A stretch of 64,000 nucleotides of DNA from Eulemur rufifrons (taxonomy: Eukaryota > Chordata > Mammalia > Primates > Lemuridae), in the NCBI RefSeq assembly GCF_041146395.1, contig NC_090986.1, forward strand, positions 47,590,001 to 47,654,000, read 5' to 3'. Shown piece by piece: positions 1-12,574 of the stretch. The notes under the pieces are model-generated. The model saw nothing but the letters and a program-made list of their open reading frames with translations, searched no databases and had not been told where the DNA came from. The position numbers and the translations under genes were made by a program. Every line of letters starts with the position of its first letter. Positions within the stretch are counted from its first letter, which is position 1.

Positions 1-1620
1 TTTGCTGTTGCAATAAACATTAGCTCTCTTATCTCTAATCATTTGTCAAGACCAAGGTTGTGCACTGTGTTCTGCCATCTGAGTTAATTTGGCTTCTAGG
101 AAGGGGTCATAAGCCATGAATAAGTTGAATTCTTTTTTGATATATCCTGACAATTTCCTGTTCTGTTCTTAAAACAAGATCTATTAATAAATAATATTAT
201 ATTTTCTATAAGATTTTTTCAAATAAATATGCTTGGGGTACAGATAAATCCTTGGCAGAATCCAGTTATTTGTTTTTCCTTTTTCTGATTATGGAAGTAA
301 ATTCCAATGATTTAAAGAATAACACTATACTTGAAAATTTGTGAAAGAATAATAGAATTTTATAGGAGATAAACATATTTGATGATAAACCTATTTATTG
401 ATAAACCTACTTGTTGAGTATTTTAAATGAGCAACAAAGATTTTTCATCATGAGGAACCATCAAATTTAAAAGAAAATCTAAATCCAAATCTAATAGTGG
501 CTTTTATTATTTGAGTTTAAGCTATTATTGAGCTGAAACAGGACGAATAGTCTTTTGCCAAAGGTAACTCTCATGAAGTTGAGTTAGAAGACAAAAGACT
601 TGTCAAGATCATTTGTTCAGGAACAAATGGGCCATTATTGAAGATCTATTTTTAAATCCTAAAATGTTCACCCAATAAATTCTCAATTAAATTATGCACA
701 TTCATAGTGATTTAAGAAAAGTAATAAACCTATTGTTTGTAGTAGTCAGTAAGACCAAAGGATCCTCTAATTATCTCTTTATGACTAGGATGAAAAAAAA
801 CTATTATTTGGCCTATCTGAAGTGAAAAATTTCCATTCTTGTGATATAGTATGTCCTTGGATAAGTCATATCTTTTGTTTTGACAAAATTATAAAATTTT
901 CTTAAAAGTATTATGTTCTTTTTGAGCTAGGTAAATACTTAGAATCAATCTTAGCCATCACTTTCTCAATAGACCATAATAAGAGGTGATCCACATATTG
1001 GATAAGAAAAGAATCATAGGGAAATTTAAGATACTTAAGGTCTTTGTTAAGAACCTGTGACAAGTAGAGGGTATCTTATTAAACTTCTGAGGCATGATAT
1101 TGCAGGTATATGTTATATCTTCCCAGGAAAAGGCCAATACATATATAATTAACTTAATGAGGAAGGTATCAAGAAGTAAAAGCAGAGCACAGATGTACAA
1201 TTACAAAATATGTAGGCTTAGGTGGCATCGAAGGTAAAATAGTACTTGGGTTCAGTATCATAGAAAGCAGAGAATGACTATTTTCCTTTTATGGCCCTAG
1301 AGTATTGAACAAATCAATATCCTTTGCTGTTGCATTTTGTGACTAGGAGGATGAGTATTACAGGGACAGTTACAAGTATGATGAGGTTTTTTTCTATCAG
1401 GCTTTCAAAGATTGGTTTTTGTTCTTCACTGGCATCTTGTTTTAAAGAAAAATGTGCAAGTTGGTTGGATGTATGTATGACATTCATACCAACAAATTTA
1501 TTAATATGAGTGGAATATTTAGACTGTAAGGAGACAAAAATTCCTAGACACCTTCAATTAGAGCTTAATTTGGACACAATTAAAATAGTAGGTCGAGATT
1601 CAAATTACTTATGACCTGAT
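1..1620 (-). mobile_element. Class I (gamma-type) endogenous retrovirus fragment
   Basis: The minus strand carries a decayed pol region with no LTR visible, running off the left edge. Recognisable blocks, read 5' to 3' on the minus strand, are an RT N-terminal segment near 1480-1320, the palm segment near 1200-960, and an RT connection segment near 800-725 resembling the FLGLTGYYRQW block of gammaretroviral pol. Sequence below 560 is too decayed to align by eye. The mariner at 2000-3289 lies just beyond its upstream side. Confidence 0.6.
700..1500 (-). pseudogene. Decayed gamma-type ERV reverse transcriptase (pol) relic
   Basis: In intact elements this region copies viral RNA into DNA in the reverse-transcription complex. 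Here it is split across frames. Visible pieces are SEEQKPIFESLIEKNLII followed by a GYWFVQ..RAI block (1440-1300, matching the conserved 'LKPIIE..L...G.L......P' and 'YR.VQDLRAIN' motifs), an AFSWEDI..T..IMPQKF block (near 1140-1080), and the catalytic-box region at 986-997, which reads Y-V-D-H instead of YVDD. A later (K)EIIRGSFGLTDYYKQ block lies near 780-730. Several stops and at least two frame changes separate them, so it cannot make protein. Assignment to class I rather than class III rests on these motif spellings. Confidence 0.6.
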
Positions 1621-1999
1621 TACAAAAATGAATTCCCTTGCCTTTTCTTATCTCAAGGAAGAAGTCTTCAGGAAAACATTTAAACAGGTAGTTCCATTTA
1701 GTTAGGAGGTATGGTTTCACAAGAGAAAAAAAAATATTCTTTGGTTAAATGTACATTAGTGAGTTTATTGGCTGATGCATGGTTAATGTCTGAAATTTGC
1801 TATATAAATTACTACCACCTGCATAGTCATTGTTTTCAAGGGTGAGATTGTGCAATAGTGGCAGGATTTATGGTTAAAATTTTAGCACATTATTAATAAA
1901 TTTTTTTCAAAAATTTTTAGGAAGTTTGAGAGAAACCCAGATTAAGAGCTTGGTTCCATTTTTGAGTACATTATTTACTCTGTCCTTCAGCTTCGTAAC
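1621..1999. other. AT-rich segment between ERV and mariner, unassigned
   Basis: No gene is visible. It may be more decayed 5' sequence (protease region) of the adjacent minus-strand retrovirus, but I cannot align it by eye. Confidence 0.3.
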
Positions 2000-3289
2000 T
2001 GAGGTTACTAAGTATGAAACGTCTGATTTCCTTAAGTACTAAGTTTGACAGTTGGTATCTTTGACATTTCACTTCGACTCTGCTTATTTTATTTTTATTT
2101 TGAAGGTTCTCCCTCAGTCTTTCAAATGCACATTTTGCCTTGTGATTATCTTTCAAAGTTTTTTTTAGAACAATTTTTGTGAAACCATGGATAAGTCAAA
2201 AATTCATGTTACTTTCAAATATGAGTTCCATCGTGGAACCAATGCAGTGCAGACAGCTCAAAATATCAATGAAGTGTTTGAGAAGGATAAGCTAATGAAT
2301 GAACAGTACATTGATGGTTTGAGAAGGGCTATTCTGGTGATTTTAATCTTGAAAATGAGCCATATCTGCGACCTGAGACCAAGGTGAATAAAAATGAGCT
2401 GAAAGTTATAGTGGAAGTGAATCCATCTCAACCTACGTGTGAATTAGCAGCAAGGTTTAACGTTATTATTCTAATAATATTGGACCATTTGAAACAAGGG
2501 GACAAGATAAAGAAGTTGGATAGATGGGTACCACATGAATTAAATGAGCATTAGAATAGAAGTCGTCTCGAAGCTTGCATTTCTTTGCTGTCAGAACATA
2601 AAGGCAAACCATTGCTATTGTTTGAATAGAATAATATTATCTAAACCATATTGTTATCTGTGATGAAAAAATGCATACTTTCTGACAATCGCAAGCATTT
2701 GCCACAATGGTTGGATAAAGATGAAGTGTCAAAACATGGTCCAAAACCAAATATTCATCAAAATAAGCTAATGGTGTCTGTTTGGAGGTCCAGAGCTGAT
2801 ATTATCCACTACAGCATCATGAAACCTGGTCAATCTATTACAGCAGATGTCTACTGCAACTAGTTGGATGAAATGATGAGGATGATTGTGATTAAGTAGT
2901 TAAGATTGGTAGATAGAGACAGGACAATCCTTTTGAAAGACAACGCTCGACCACATGTCACAGAAACAATGCTGCTCCAGCTACACCAACTGGACTTGGA
3001 AACTCTCTGTCATCCACTGTATTCACCACACTTTGCACCAACTGATTATCACCTTCTTCTGGGCTTTGGACCACTTCTGTTTAAGGAAAAATATTCAATT
3101 TTCAAGAAGCTGTGGAGAATGCCTTTGACGATTTCATTGCTACTTGCTCTTCAGGATTCTTTGCTGCTGGCATAAACAAGCTACTGTTAAGATGGCAAAA
3201 CTGTGTTGATAGTTTAGGTACATACTTTGACTAATTTTACTGCTTCTCGTTTTGATTTGAAATCAGATATTTCATATTTGATGACCTTA
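2000..3289 (+). mobile_element. Mariner DNA transposon relic, copy A (full length)
   Basis: The element is about 1290 bp. Its left end (2000-2030) and the reverse complement of its right end (3262-3289) are imperfect terminal inverted repeats of the type GGTCATCAAGTATGAAA..TCTGATTTC. The right flank has the expected TA; the left TA is degraded. The inverted repeats and interior closely match those at 55476-56793, so both copies belong to one family. It encloses a decayed transposase (2187-3234). The TIR differs from that of Hsmar1/MADE1 as I recall it, so the exact family name is left open. Confidence 0.8.
2187..3234 (+). pseudogene. Mariner transposase pseudogene (DD34D type, SETMAR-like)
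   Basis: A mariner transposase cuts and rejoins DNA at the element's TIRs. The frame opens with MDKSKIHVTFKYEFHRGTNA (2187) and ends with a SLGTYFD-type C-terminus before a TAA at 3232-3234. The span is about 349 codons, typical of mariners, but in several frames with stops. Landmarks are the helix-turn-helix-like region near 2400-2560 ending in KLDRWVPHELNEH, a CDEK catalytic block near 2660, the WLDKDEVSKHGPKP segment (about 2715), the DNARPH second Asp (near 2940) and the APTDYH third Asp (near 3042). I count 34 residues between the last two Asp residues, the mariner signature. The overall pattern resembles the transposase part of human SETMAR, but it is a separate, dead element. Confidence 0.8.
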
Positions 3290-3316
3290 TATCATAGGAC
3301 AAGTTGATATTGTGAA

Positions 3317-3702
3317 GATTTGTATTAGTCCAGGCTCTTCAGAAAAATAGAACAAATAGGATGTGAATATATATAGAGAGATTTATTTTAATTAATTGAC
3401 TCACATGATTATGAAGGCAATCAAGTTGGCATAATGATCAACAAGCTAGAGATCTATGGAAGAGCCAATGTTGCCAATCCAAGTTCACTCTTGCTCCACA
3501 AACGTCGGTCTTTTTGCCTTCAACTGTTTGGATGATGCCCTCCGACACCATAGAGGTCAATCTGTTTTACACAAAGTCCACAATTTAAATGTTAATCTTA
3601 TTAAAACCTCCCTCATGGAAATATCCAGAATAATGTTTGAATGCCTACTGGGGCACTGTGGCCCAGCCAAGTTGAGACATAAAATTAACCATCACAGGAT
3701 CT
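3317..3702 (-). repeat. Ancient LTR-like dispersed repeat (family uncertain)
   Basis: Read on the minus strand it runs from a 'tgtgatggttaattttatgt'-type start to a 'ctggactaatac' end. An AATAAA lies shortly before the end, and a short TA/GA run near 3370 is typical of this repeat. I recognise the consensus pattern but am unsure whether it is a MaLR-type LTR or an L1M 3' UTR. The 82-codon open frame over it (3456-3704) is fortuitous. Confidence 0.55.
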
Positions 3703-4212
3703 AAAAGAATAAATGTATTCATTTTCCCTTGTCAATTTATGCTTTACAGAATAATTTTATAATTTAAGGTTTTTTTTCCCCATAAAATGTTTTTAAAAGG
3801 CAAGCCATATGATATTTTAAAATCTTATCAATTTCTTATTAGAAGTCATCTCTCAAATGAATAATTATGTTCACATCACAAGTTTCCTCAGCTGCCACTA
3901 AAATTTTGCTAAAATTTTGTCATTTAGAAAGCTGGCTGAAGGCAAAGTTTGTTGTATAAAGATGCCAATCTGACAAGAGCCTTGGGACTCAAATAAGAGA
4001 TACATTTATTGTAATCTATACTTATCTTATTGTCTACAAAATTCCTCTTATATACTCACAATAGGAAGCTGAAAGCACAATCCAAGAGATAAATTATGGT
4101 ACTGTTAATAAAAGCACAAGTTTTTACTGGCCTAAAACCAAAAGAAGGCTTTTAAAAATTGATGAGATAAGCAAATTATTTCTTTAAAAAAAAAATGTTC
4201 CTTTTATTTTTA
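3703..4212. other. Unique AT-rich DNA
   Basis: No gene or repeat was recognised. A polypyrimidine run ending in 'tttttag' at about 4201-4213 looks like a splice acceptor, but no partner exon could be shown. Confidence 0.4.
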
Positions 4213-4395
4213 GGAGACAAAATTATTTCAGCATTAAGTGTTCAGAGCCAAAGTGGGACCCACCTCACCATCACAGTCAGAGAAATACTTCAAGCAGGAG
4301 ATCCAGGAGGCCACATTAACGCAATTTTCCAAAAGGGCCTTGAGCTTTGATGGCCTCCTTGGCAAGGCCTCCAGGGCTGTCTATGGTTGACTACA
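4213..4395. other. GC-richer block with partial coding-like frames, unidentified
   Basis: This stretch stands out from the AT-rich surroundings. Two plus frames stay open for about 45-50 codons: one from the presumed 'tttttag' acceptor (GDKIISALSVQSQSGTHLTI... to a TGA) and one reading VFRAKVGPTSPSQSEKYFKQ... to a TGA. Neither matches a protein I can name. It may be a worn processed-pseudogene fragment, an old repeat or a conserved element. No start codon or donor site convincingly defines an exon. Confidence 0.3.
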
Positions 4396-7300
4396 CAGTA
4401 GTTAAGTTAGGAAAATAAAAGGCTATTGATTAAACAAAACTAAATTTATTAAATTTACAGAATTAAAAGGGAACAGCATCTTGGCAGAATCTTAATAGTG
4501 ATTCAAAATGTGGAAGTCCTCAGAACATATTAATGGGGCTTTTGGTATGAGTTCAACTGATTTAACATAGGTCATCCAAAGCTGGGGACTGGCTGGCAAA
4601 GTTTGCAGCACAATGGATTAGAATTGATTGACATTCAAAGATGCAGGCCTTAAGAGAGTGTTTGATAAGAAAACTGTTATTCTGACAATTGAGCTTTTGT
4701 CCAGGTGAACAAACTATCATCTTGATGAACTATTTGTCCAAATGAGCAATTTGTTTGCCAAGATAAATTGTTTGTAAAAATTTTCTGAAGCAAAAAGCAA
4801 AGATATTAGATACTTTGTGGTTTTATCATTCTGGACAATAATTTCCTGCAGCAAATAGTTGTTATGACAAAGTTGATCTAAGTTTTCAGTCAAAACAGTT
4901 AAGTTATATCACTATAAGTGGTCTCATTTATAACTATTGATTAGTTTGTGCTATATTATGAACTTATTATACACATATCTTTAGCTTGTTATTCTAGTAC
5001 ATTGTTGTACTTAATAGGTATTTTACCTTATGCAGTTTTATATCCTCTATGGAACCTAATACAATGTTGTTGAATAAATATAAGATATCTAGTCTGATTT
5101 TTGGTTCAAATTAATTAATTAACCAAAAATAGGTTAGTTTAATTAAAGTCCATACTTAAAAAAAACTTTCATGAAAAATTATTACATAAATTGCTTAATT
5201 TTATTAAAATCATAATTTTTATGTTAGGCCATTAACTTTTTCTTCAGTCAAGGCCTACTGAAATTATTAAGATTAGAACATGATAAAGAACATTGTCTTT
5301 AGAAACTGAAGAGAACGGTTTCCCTTTCTGAAAGGTGTTTTGTGGCCTATTACTTCCCACAGAAAGAGCTTTGGGAAGAAGCAGCCTACAAGTAATATAT
5401 AAACTGACTGAAACTATTTGAACTGCTTTAGCTCCTTATCCACACTGGTGAAATAATTTGGATTTCAGGTAAATACTTTCTCTTATATCTCATATTAAAA
5501 TTTGTCTCACAATTAAATTTCTTTCCTATATTTGAGGATTACAAGATGAATAAAGTTGAACTTAATTCTAAAAATGGAAGACTGGAACTAAAAATGATAA
5601 AGTTAGGTATTGAGGTTTATCATAGAATGTTTGCATCATGGTGAGGTTGATTATATCTAAAAAACAGATGCTGAGTGAATTAAATATCTTTGACTTCTTG
5701 GGAAAGAATTTAAATAAGATTAAATTTAAGGGTGTGTTTTTTAATGTTTTTGGTGTTAGTCTTAAAGATGGAGAACTCTGCTGAATTTTAAGAGTTAACT
5801 TTTCTGGTGAACAATAACATGCAGTTCTCTGGAATTCATTAAGAGGTTCTTTCCATAATCACTTATTTGTTAAAGGAAATTTATTCATGTTAGTTCTATA
5901 CCATCTTAATGAAAAAGGTACCCATTTACCTCATTTGGAGAATATCAAAATCATTAAACAGAGCTCATCTCATTCTTTTTGATTTCAGTTTTCCTCTAAT
6001 TTATATGCATGCTGATTGAAGTGGAAGGGTTTTTTTTTAAAATGTCATTTTAAACAAAAGAGTAAGTCTGTTCATCACTTATTCTCTTTCTTCATAAAGT
6101 CCTTTTCTTGTTGAAAAGAAACAATGATATTCTTTTCCCAGTTAGCAAGTATTAAAGCTATGTATTTATAGGGAACAACAACAAAATTCCTCATCAAAGT
6201 GTGATAAAAATTAACTAAACATTTATATAAATTCCATAATGGATAAAGCAATAGTACATTCTTTCCAATGTGCATTTGTTAAATCATGTATTAATATTAT
6301 GTTTTATTTTATATGAATTTAGCCATTCAATATATGATTCCTTGAATATTTGTAAAATATGATAAATTATCAATTAGTTCAGCTTGGCTCTAATATTACA
6401 ACTTTCATAATAAGAAAGCACATACTGTGTTTCCAAAGGGTTTACTCTTATCAAGTTGATAATCATAATGAATTTCTATTGAAATTATCTCTATCAGTAT
6501 CAACTTTCAGTATCAACTTTCAGTATCAACTAACAAGAGTTAATTTTTGCATTACATTTTTAATGACATTTTCAAGGAATAGAATGGCTACTGCTTCTTA
6601 ATAAGCCATGACATTCTCCATCTTTCTTCTAATTTGTTTCAAAGGACACCTGAATATATTTTTATGCCTTGTATTTAAAATGGAAATGAATTATAATATA
6701 CACACTTTTAGATTTTATATTATCAAAATACTTCTGACTTCTTGACTAATTTAATAATTCTTGGTTAGCCAATATGTGAGAAGGGATTCAAATAATATTT
6801 GAATAAATTACACTGTGTCCTTTCCTTATGACCCATGTCTCTGCAATGTTTCAAATACTGATATATTCTCTTGACTGTCACACAGTTGGCATTTCAGATT
6901 TCCATGAGATCAATGCGTCACAAGAGATTTGCAGGTGAATGAAAAATTGAATAACCACAGAAAACATCTAAAATAATTTTTCTATGCTGCAATGTCACAT
7001 CGTTACATTTTGGAAGGCATCAAACTGTATATAATTTTACATAATTATTTATATTAACTATAATTATTTTCAACTATTATTTGGTTTCCTTGAAAAACAC
7101 ATTAACATGATTTTTAAAAGCTTTAACGCATAAAATTCTGTGAAGTTTATATATTTAAAGAATCTATTAATTTTGTCTGAATGATAAAAATGCGTAAGAA
7201 AGCCTACATCTAGGTTTAATTTTCTTGATATATAACAGTTTTAAATATGTATGATAACATTTAGTTACTACATTTATTGCAAACAATGGTTGAAAATGAC

Positions 7301-8454
7301 ATACGTTTCCCATTTTAAATGTTAATAATTGAATATTTAAGGAAAAGTTCAATTAATATGCCATGACAAAATATACTTATTATATGTTTTCCAAGACTAT
7401 TACTGTAAAATAAAATAGACACTTTTAGCTGACTCAAGAAGAAAAGAAATGCTGCTGGAAATACTTCTTTTTGCTGTTGTTTGCTTCATGCTTGTAATCC
7501 CATGGCTTTTTAAAAGTGAAAGTGATAAATTACTATCAATCTATGACAGCTTTTTGATATGTCCCCTTGTACATGAGAAACTGAGTTGAGACCACCTGAA
7601 CTCATTTCTCTTGGGATTTAGAACAACTATAAAAAATGGTTTTGTTTTGGACTTGGTAGGGCTCAGAAATGAAAATGCCATTATGTTGAGGACAGGACAT
7701 CAATCTAATTTGCTACCTGGATCTCCAATCTCATCCTTTCCCAGTTGAGGCTGTTTTACAATATGCAAGACAATATCAGTCTTACTTCACATTTTAGTAA
7801 TATTTTTATATGGCTATTTTATATTTGTATTAACAGGGTTGAAACATAACAGAGTTTTATTAATTTAAATTACTAATAAATTTCTCTAAAAATGTGAAAA
7901 CAGGAGGATTGTAGTATTAATAGATGGGTGCTATGGGTCTGAGAGTACAGTTTACATACCAGCCAAGATTATACCAAGGGACATCACCCAAAAAGGAAAA
8001 TAAGTATGTGGGAACAAAAAGCTGTTTTGTGTTTTGCTTTAAAAAAAACAAGGAGAGTCATTAATTGTGTAGAAGTTTTATACAGAGGTGAGAAATAAAA
8101 ATATTGTTCTCTTGATTTATAGTATATAATCATGATGGAATATGGATTTGATAGTTCAGATAAATGAGAAAACACTGACACAATAGACTCCTGCATCATT
8201 TTACTGTTATGAAAGAGGCATTTAAGAAATATAATCATACAATATTAATTTAACAAAAATGTGATTCTGAGGAATTCGCACATAAAATTATTCTTAAAAA
8301 AGAAATCTCAGATTTGACAAGAGATATACCATAATCTCTTTTTCAATCTATCTAAACATTTCTTAGAGTGCTGATTATAAATGCCTATATTTGTGCCTAT
8401 AAAATAATGTATTTGTCAAAATATATCTATAATGAACCTAATGAGATTGAATGT
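4396..8454. other. Unique AT-rich DNA
   Basis: No genes or clear repeats were recognised. Minor items are a 13-bp tandem repeat at 6495-6530 and a 46-codon open frame at 7450 with a hydrophobic start, treated as chance. The 66-84 codon open frames here have no family resemblance. Confidence 0.5.
6495..6530. repeat. 13-bp tandem repeat, 2.8 copies
   Basis: The unit 'cagtatcaacttt' occurs twice exactly and then as 10 bases of a third copy. It is a local tandem duplication in unique DNA. Confidence 0.9.
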
Positions 8455-8480
8455 ATACACACACATGCACACACATACAC
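8455..8480. repeat. (CA)n-rich microsatellite, imperfect
   Basis: Alternating ac/ca runs broken by 'tg' and 'at' interruptions. Confidence 0.8.
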
Positions 8481-8604
8481 AGGGATTCAAAGGCATGTTA
8501 CTCTGCCAGCATTTTCTCTGCTAGATTAAATGTCTATGTTCTAGGCAAGAGTTCTGTTTAATCCGAGGTGCCTAAAGCCTTCAGAGTTTCAAGCAGAATT
8601 CTAG

Positions 8605-8607
<3 letters not shown>

Positions 8608-8635
<28 letters not shown>
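8608..8635. repeat. (TG)n microsatellite
   Basis: An uninterrupted run of about 14 TG units. Confidence 0.95.
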
Positions 8636-10729
8636 CACATATAGCTAGAAGACATATGATCATCATCTTGGTATGAAAGATGATAAGCCAAAAAAGACTA
8701 AGAATTAATAATCTCTAAAGTGATTTTATTATTCTGGGGCCACCATTATTAAAATTCCTGGGCTATCCACACCAGATGTAAGGAGAAAAGAACACCTTTC
8801 AGTTTGCTGAAGTATGCGCAGGCATCTTAGAGAACGGTTCCAAAAAAGTAGATGCAAGGATAACTACATTTCATTTCTTTATATCAGTAATGGTTCCCTC
8901 AAAACATAGCACATCGAAGCTATATTTTTAAAAGGCTTTATTTAAAAAACTAAATGTTGTAGATAGGATTAAGTGATTTCATAGGAAGTTTCAAGCTACT
9001 CAGGGATAGTAACAACCACAAACCATTTCCAACACAGAGTCCTACTGAGAATTTAGTCATCTGACAGAAGCTATAGTTCCACAGGATTGCAGTGACTTTC
9101 AAAAACACACAAAAGTGGAGCAGTAAGAGACTATGTAACTTGAATCCATTCTTTTACTTCATTTGGTCTCCTGCTATGGTTTCATTGGTTGAAGCCAGTC
9201 AGAAACCAGGAGGAAAGAGAGTCCAGGGTTGTGAAGTCAGTATAGTACTCAATCTCCAGGGCTCAGAGCAGAAGAGGAAAGGACGGAATATATGCATTGT
9301 AGGGCAAAAGAGAATAACAAGCACAAGGCTAATGTGTTTTTAAGGGTGATTCAAAGTTATTTCAAACACAACTACTCAATTAAAATTTCTGGAATTAGAA
9401 CCCAAGAATCTGCATTTGTTTGTAGCACCAAAGTGAATTTCTGCATATCACAGTTTGAAAACTTGAAAAGAATCACCTAAAATACTCCCAGAAAAAGAAA
9501 TACACTTTTACATAACTTTGTTTAATCACATGATTTTAACAAAAATTTCCCAAAGAAATGAGCCCCATACTCCCCAAGAGGAATTGCACGATCTTCTTAG
9601 AAAATTTTCTCATATTGCTGGCAGCTTTTTTTATAAATAGCAAGGTTTTCTTGCTCTCAGCCCTACAATTTTTATGAGCAAAGTATCACTTTAGCACATT
9701 GTTAAATAAGGTGGATTTCAACTAATGAAAAGTATTATCTTACTTATAAAATGACTATAAACTTGGATGAAATACCAGTAGCAACCATAATTCCATTTAT
9801 AGTGTCCTAATAGTATAGAACAATTTTCAAAAAGGCAATTTTGTGACTTTCATGTAAATGTATAAAGATGTGTCAATGATTTTATTTAAAGAATCAAGTT
9901 TTGAGAAAACCAATAAAACTGGCCCAAAGAATATTTGACACTTTAGGCAATTTAACAAAAAAAATTAGGATAAGATACAGAACTTGAATTATTTACACAA
10001 CTAGTTAATGTCTAAGGGACCATAAACCACAGTCTTTGTTGTGATTGGTCCCACTGGAGGAAAAATACTTTCATCTCTACTGGCCAATAATTGCAAATTA
10101 ATCAATGCCCTTACAGATTTGCAGCATAGACAATAGCACATCAATCCCAACACTGTACTGATAGAACACCTAGCATTCTCTTTTGTCTATCTCTGAATTT
10201 AGTATAATTTGTATGACACTGCTAGCCTTACCTAATATAAATGTGAAGTCAAAAACACCTATAATAAAAAAAATTTAAAAAAATAATATTTAGGAGCATA
10301 GATACTACATCATTATGAAAACACTCTGAGTTAAAACTGCACTGGATAAAATTTATTTAGAGATAGAGTTAATTGAGAAAAATATATTCAACTGTTCTTT
10401 ATTAAAATAGCAATGAAAAAATCACAAGCAGAAAAGGAAGATGAAATATCCATAATCAAATTCTTAAAAATAATGTTTAGATTCCTGTGAATGTAAAAGA
10501 TCTTACAGCACATCTGGGTGGGGATAAGAGCAGCACAATGGCTGTAAAAGCAAAAAGTGTAAAAGCAACATTGGTCTTAAGAATCTCAGAGTTATTCGAA
10601 TGAATCCCATTCACCCAAGGATATTAAATAACACAAAAAAGAAATCAATGTGTGGTAAATTAATGCCACAAAGTGTAGCAAAACAATAGTCAGTTCAGGC
10701 CTATCTTGGACAACCTAGGATAATCTCCC
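8636..10729. other. Unique AT-rich DNA
   Basis: No gene or recognisable repeat. The open frames at 9092-9343 and 9292-9480 overlap in different frames and have no family features. Confidence 0.45.
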
Positions 10730-10870
10730 TCTTTTAAGGTGAACAGATTAGCAATCTTACTTTGCTCTGCAACTTCAATTCCTCTTTTTATGTACCATGA
10801 CATAGTCACAGATTCCAGGGATTAAGATGTAGACGTCTTTGGAGGGTAGGGACATTATTCTGCCTACTAG
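10730..10870 (-). repeat. Old dispersed repeat fragment (L1M 3'-end-like)
   Basis: The string around 'cacagattccagggattaag ... gtagacgtctttggagggta ... cattattctgcctacta' is a familiar decayed mammalian dispersed-repeat motif, probably an old L1 3' end or MaLR. Family and strand are uncertain. Confidence 0.35.
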
Positions 10871-10986
10871 ACTAACCAAAATATGAATTTGGATAATTAA
10901 CTTTTATAAACTAAAGGTATCTAAGAAGTGTATTCTTGATAAAGTCGACATCTATTCATTTACTCATTCTTTCATTTATTCACAAA

Positions 10987-11265
10987 GAGGCAGTGTGGTA
11001 TAGTAGGAATAACTAGGATATATTTAATAGTAATCATGAAGAAGGAAAAGTAGGTATGTAATTGTAGGAAATGACTTAGTCCCTTAGAATCTTTGTTCTC
11101 AAATTTTTCATGATAAAATAAAGGCCATTAAACGTACCTCAGAGGGTTGTTCTGAGAAGTGAATGTAATAATTAATATAAAGCAAATAAAATTAGTCAAC
11201 AAATATTAGCTACTATTAATGTAGCACAGTGCCTGTGCTGAATAGATGTTAAATAAGTGGAGTTT
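10987..11265 (+). mobile_element. MIR SINE, diverged
   Basis: The order of motifs follows MIR: 'cagtgtggtatagtaggaat' at the left, a tRNA-derived middle, then 'cctcagagggttgttctgag', and a tail of 'cacagtgcctgtgctgaata' type. It is strongly diverged, with an AT-rich interruption. Confidence 0.6.
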
Positions 11266-12574
11266 ATTCATGTAATTAAATAATTTATTTATGCATGTAT
11301 TATTTCAAAACATTTTAATCTCCTGCCATTACTATGTAATGCCAAAACACACACAATATGTAGCTTGCTGTTTCTAAAATATTTTAATCACATCGTTTGC
11401 CATTACTGAGAAAAGAGTACTGAAGTTTTAGTGTTATGATGACCATTTCTCAGGTTAAAGGCTTAAGAAATTAATCACAGTGAGATTAACAAAAATTAGC
11501 AGGCTCCTATAGTAAAGCTAAGAAGTGTTAAAATTAAAATCTCTAATTTTCAGACTGTTGAATTCTTTGTGAGTATAGTGTTTTTTAGGTCTATTGTGAA
11601 TTTTTAAAAAATGTGTTGCCATGTCATCATAAGTCTCCAAATGTTTTAACATCTTCTACATTGTATCCATAAATTAACTCCAGCAAGGTTTTTGTTATCT
11701 TGTCAGCAATACATTTTAATACCAAGCATTCATACAACTAATAGTATGATAAACTTACATGTGAAACACTAGATCTTCTTTTGCATGATAGATAAATTTT
11801 AAACATGTATTTAATGGTTTAAAACATATATATGTATAATATTAAATTATTTTTAATTATTATATTATTAAATATATAATTTCATTAAATTCCACACTTT
11901 ATAGCTTAAGTAATTTAAATTTATATTTCTAAAACTTTGATTCATCTGTAGCTTCTCACTTGTACCACAGAGTAAATGCAATTATATTTTTATACTTGCT
12001 CAAAGAAAATTTTATTGTCTCTAGGATCCTTTCTGCAGGAAACCTATTCTTTAATACATACTGGTTTTTAAAACTATTTTAGCTACTTAATATTTCTTAC
12101 TTATTTTGAGTTATATGACAGAGATGAATATCTTAGTGTTCTGTGTTATATGCATGGAAATGTGTGGGTATGGAAATGTATATTGTGTTAAAGAACCACT
12201 ATGTTAGAGATAGACCCAATGATTTGGTTGACGTTGCACAACTTATTTTTTATCTACAAAATTAGTAGATTTTAGTAGATAATCTAAAGTGTTATATATA
12301 ACTCTACTGAATTCAATCTGCTATAAATAATAGCATTGAGTAGCAGCTTATACATTACTTTTATTCTAACATAAATTTTATTTTTAAACTCATTTCATAC
12401 TCATTAGATTTCTGAGGATAAAAAGTTTTTCTAAGAGGTTTTAATTATGCCGGTTCTACTAAAACTCTGGTCCTATCATTAAAACCGAAAGTTAACAAAT
12501 GCACAGAGATTTTATATATCCTGTCTGAAGATAATTCAACATCTGTGACACCTCCTTCAGGTAATTTTCTCTCA
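11266..12574. other. Unique, very AT-rich DNA
   Basis: No gene was recognised. Includes a TA-rich, partly palindromic stretch near 11825-11890 typical of low-complexity DNA. Confidence 0.45.

Noticed and set aside
2187..3234. A SETMAR-like host gene
   Set aside because: Only the mariner transposase part is present, bounded by TIRs, broken by stops and lacking any SET domain.
7450..7590. 46-codon frame with a signal-peptide-like start (MLLEILLFAVVCFMLVIPWL)
   Set aside because: Short, single exon-less frame in AT-rich DNA, where hydrophobic runs are common; no family match.
11820..11890. AT-rich palindromic region as a replication origin or matrix attachment site
   Set aside because: Low-complexity AT DNA of this kind is common here and nothing specific supports the call.
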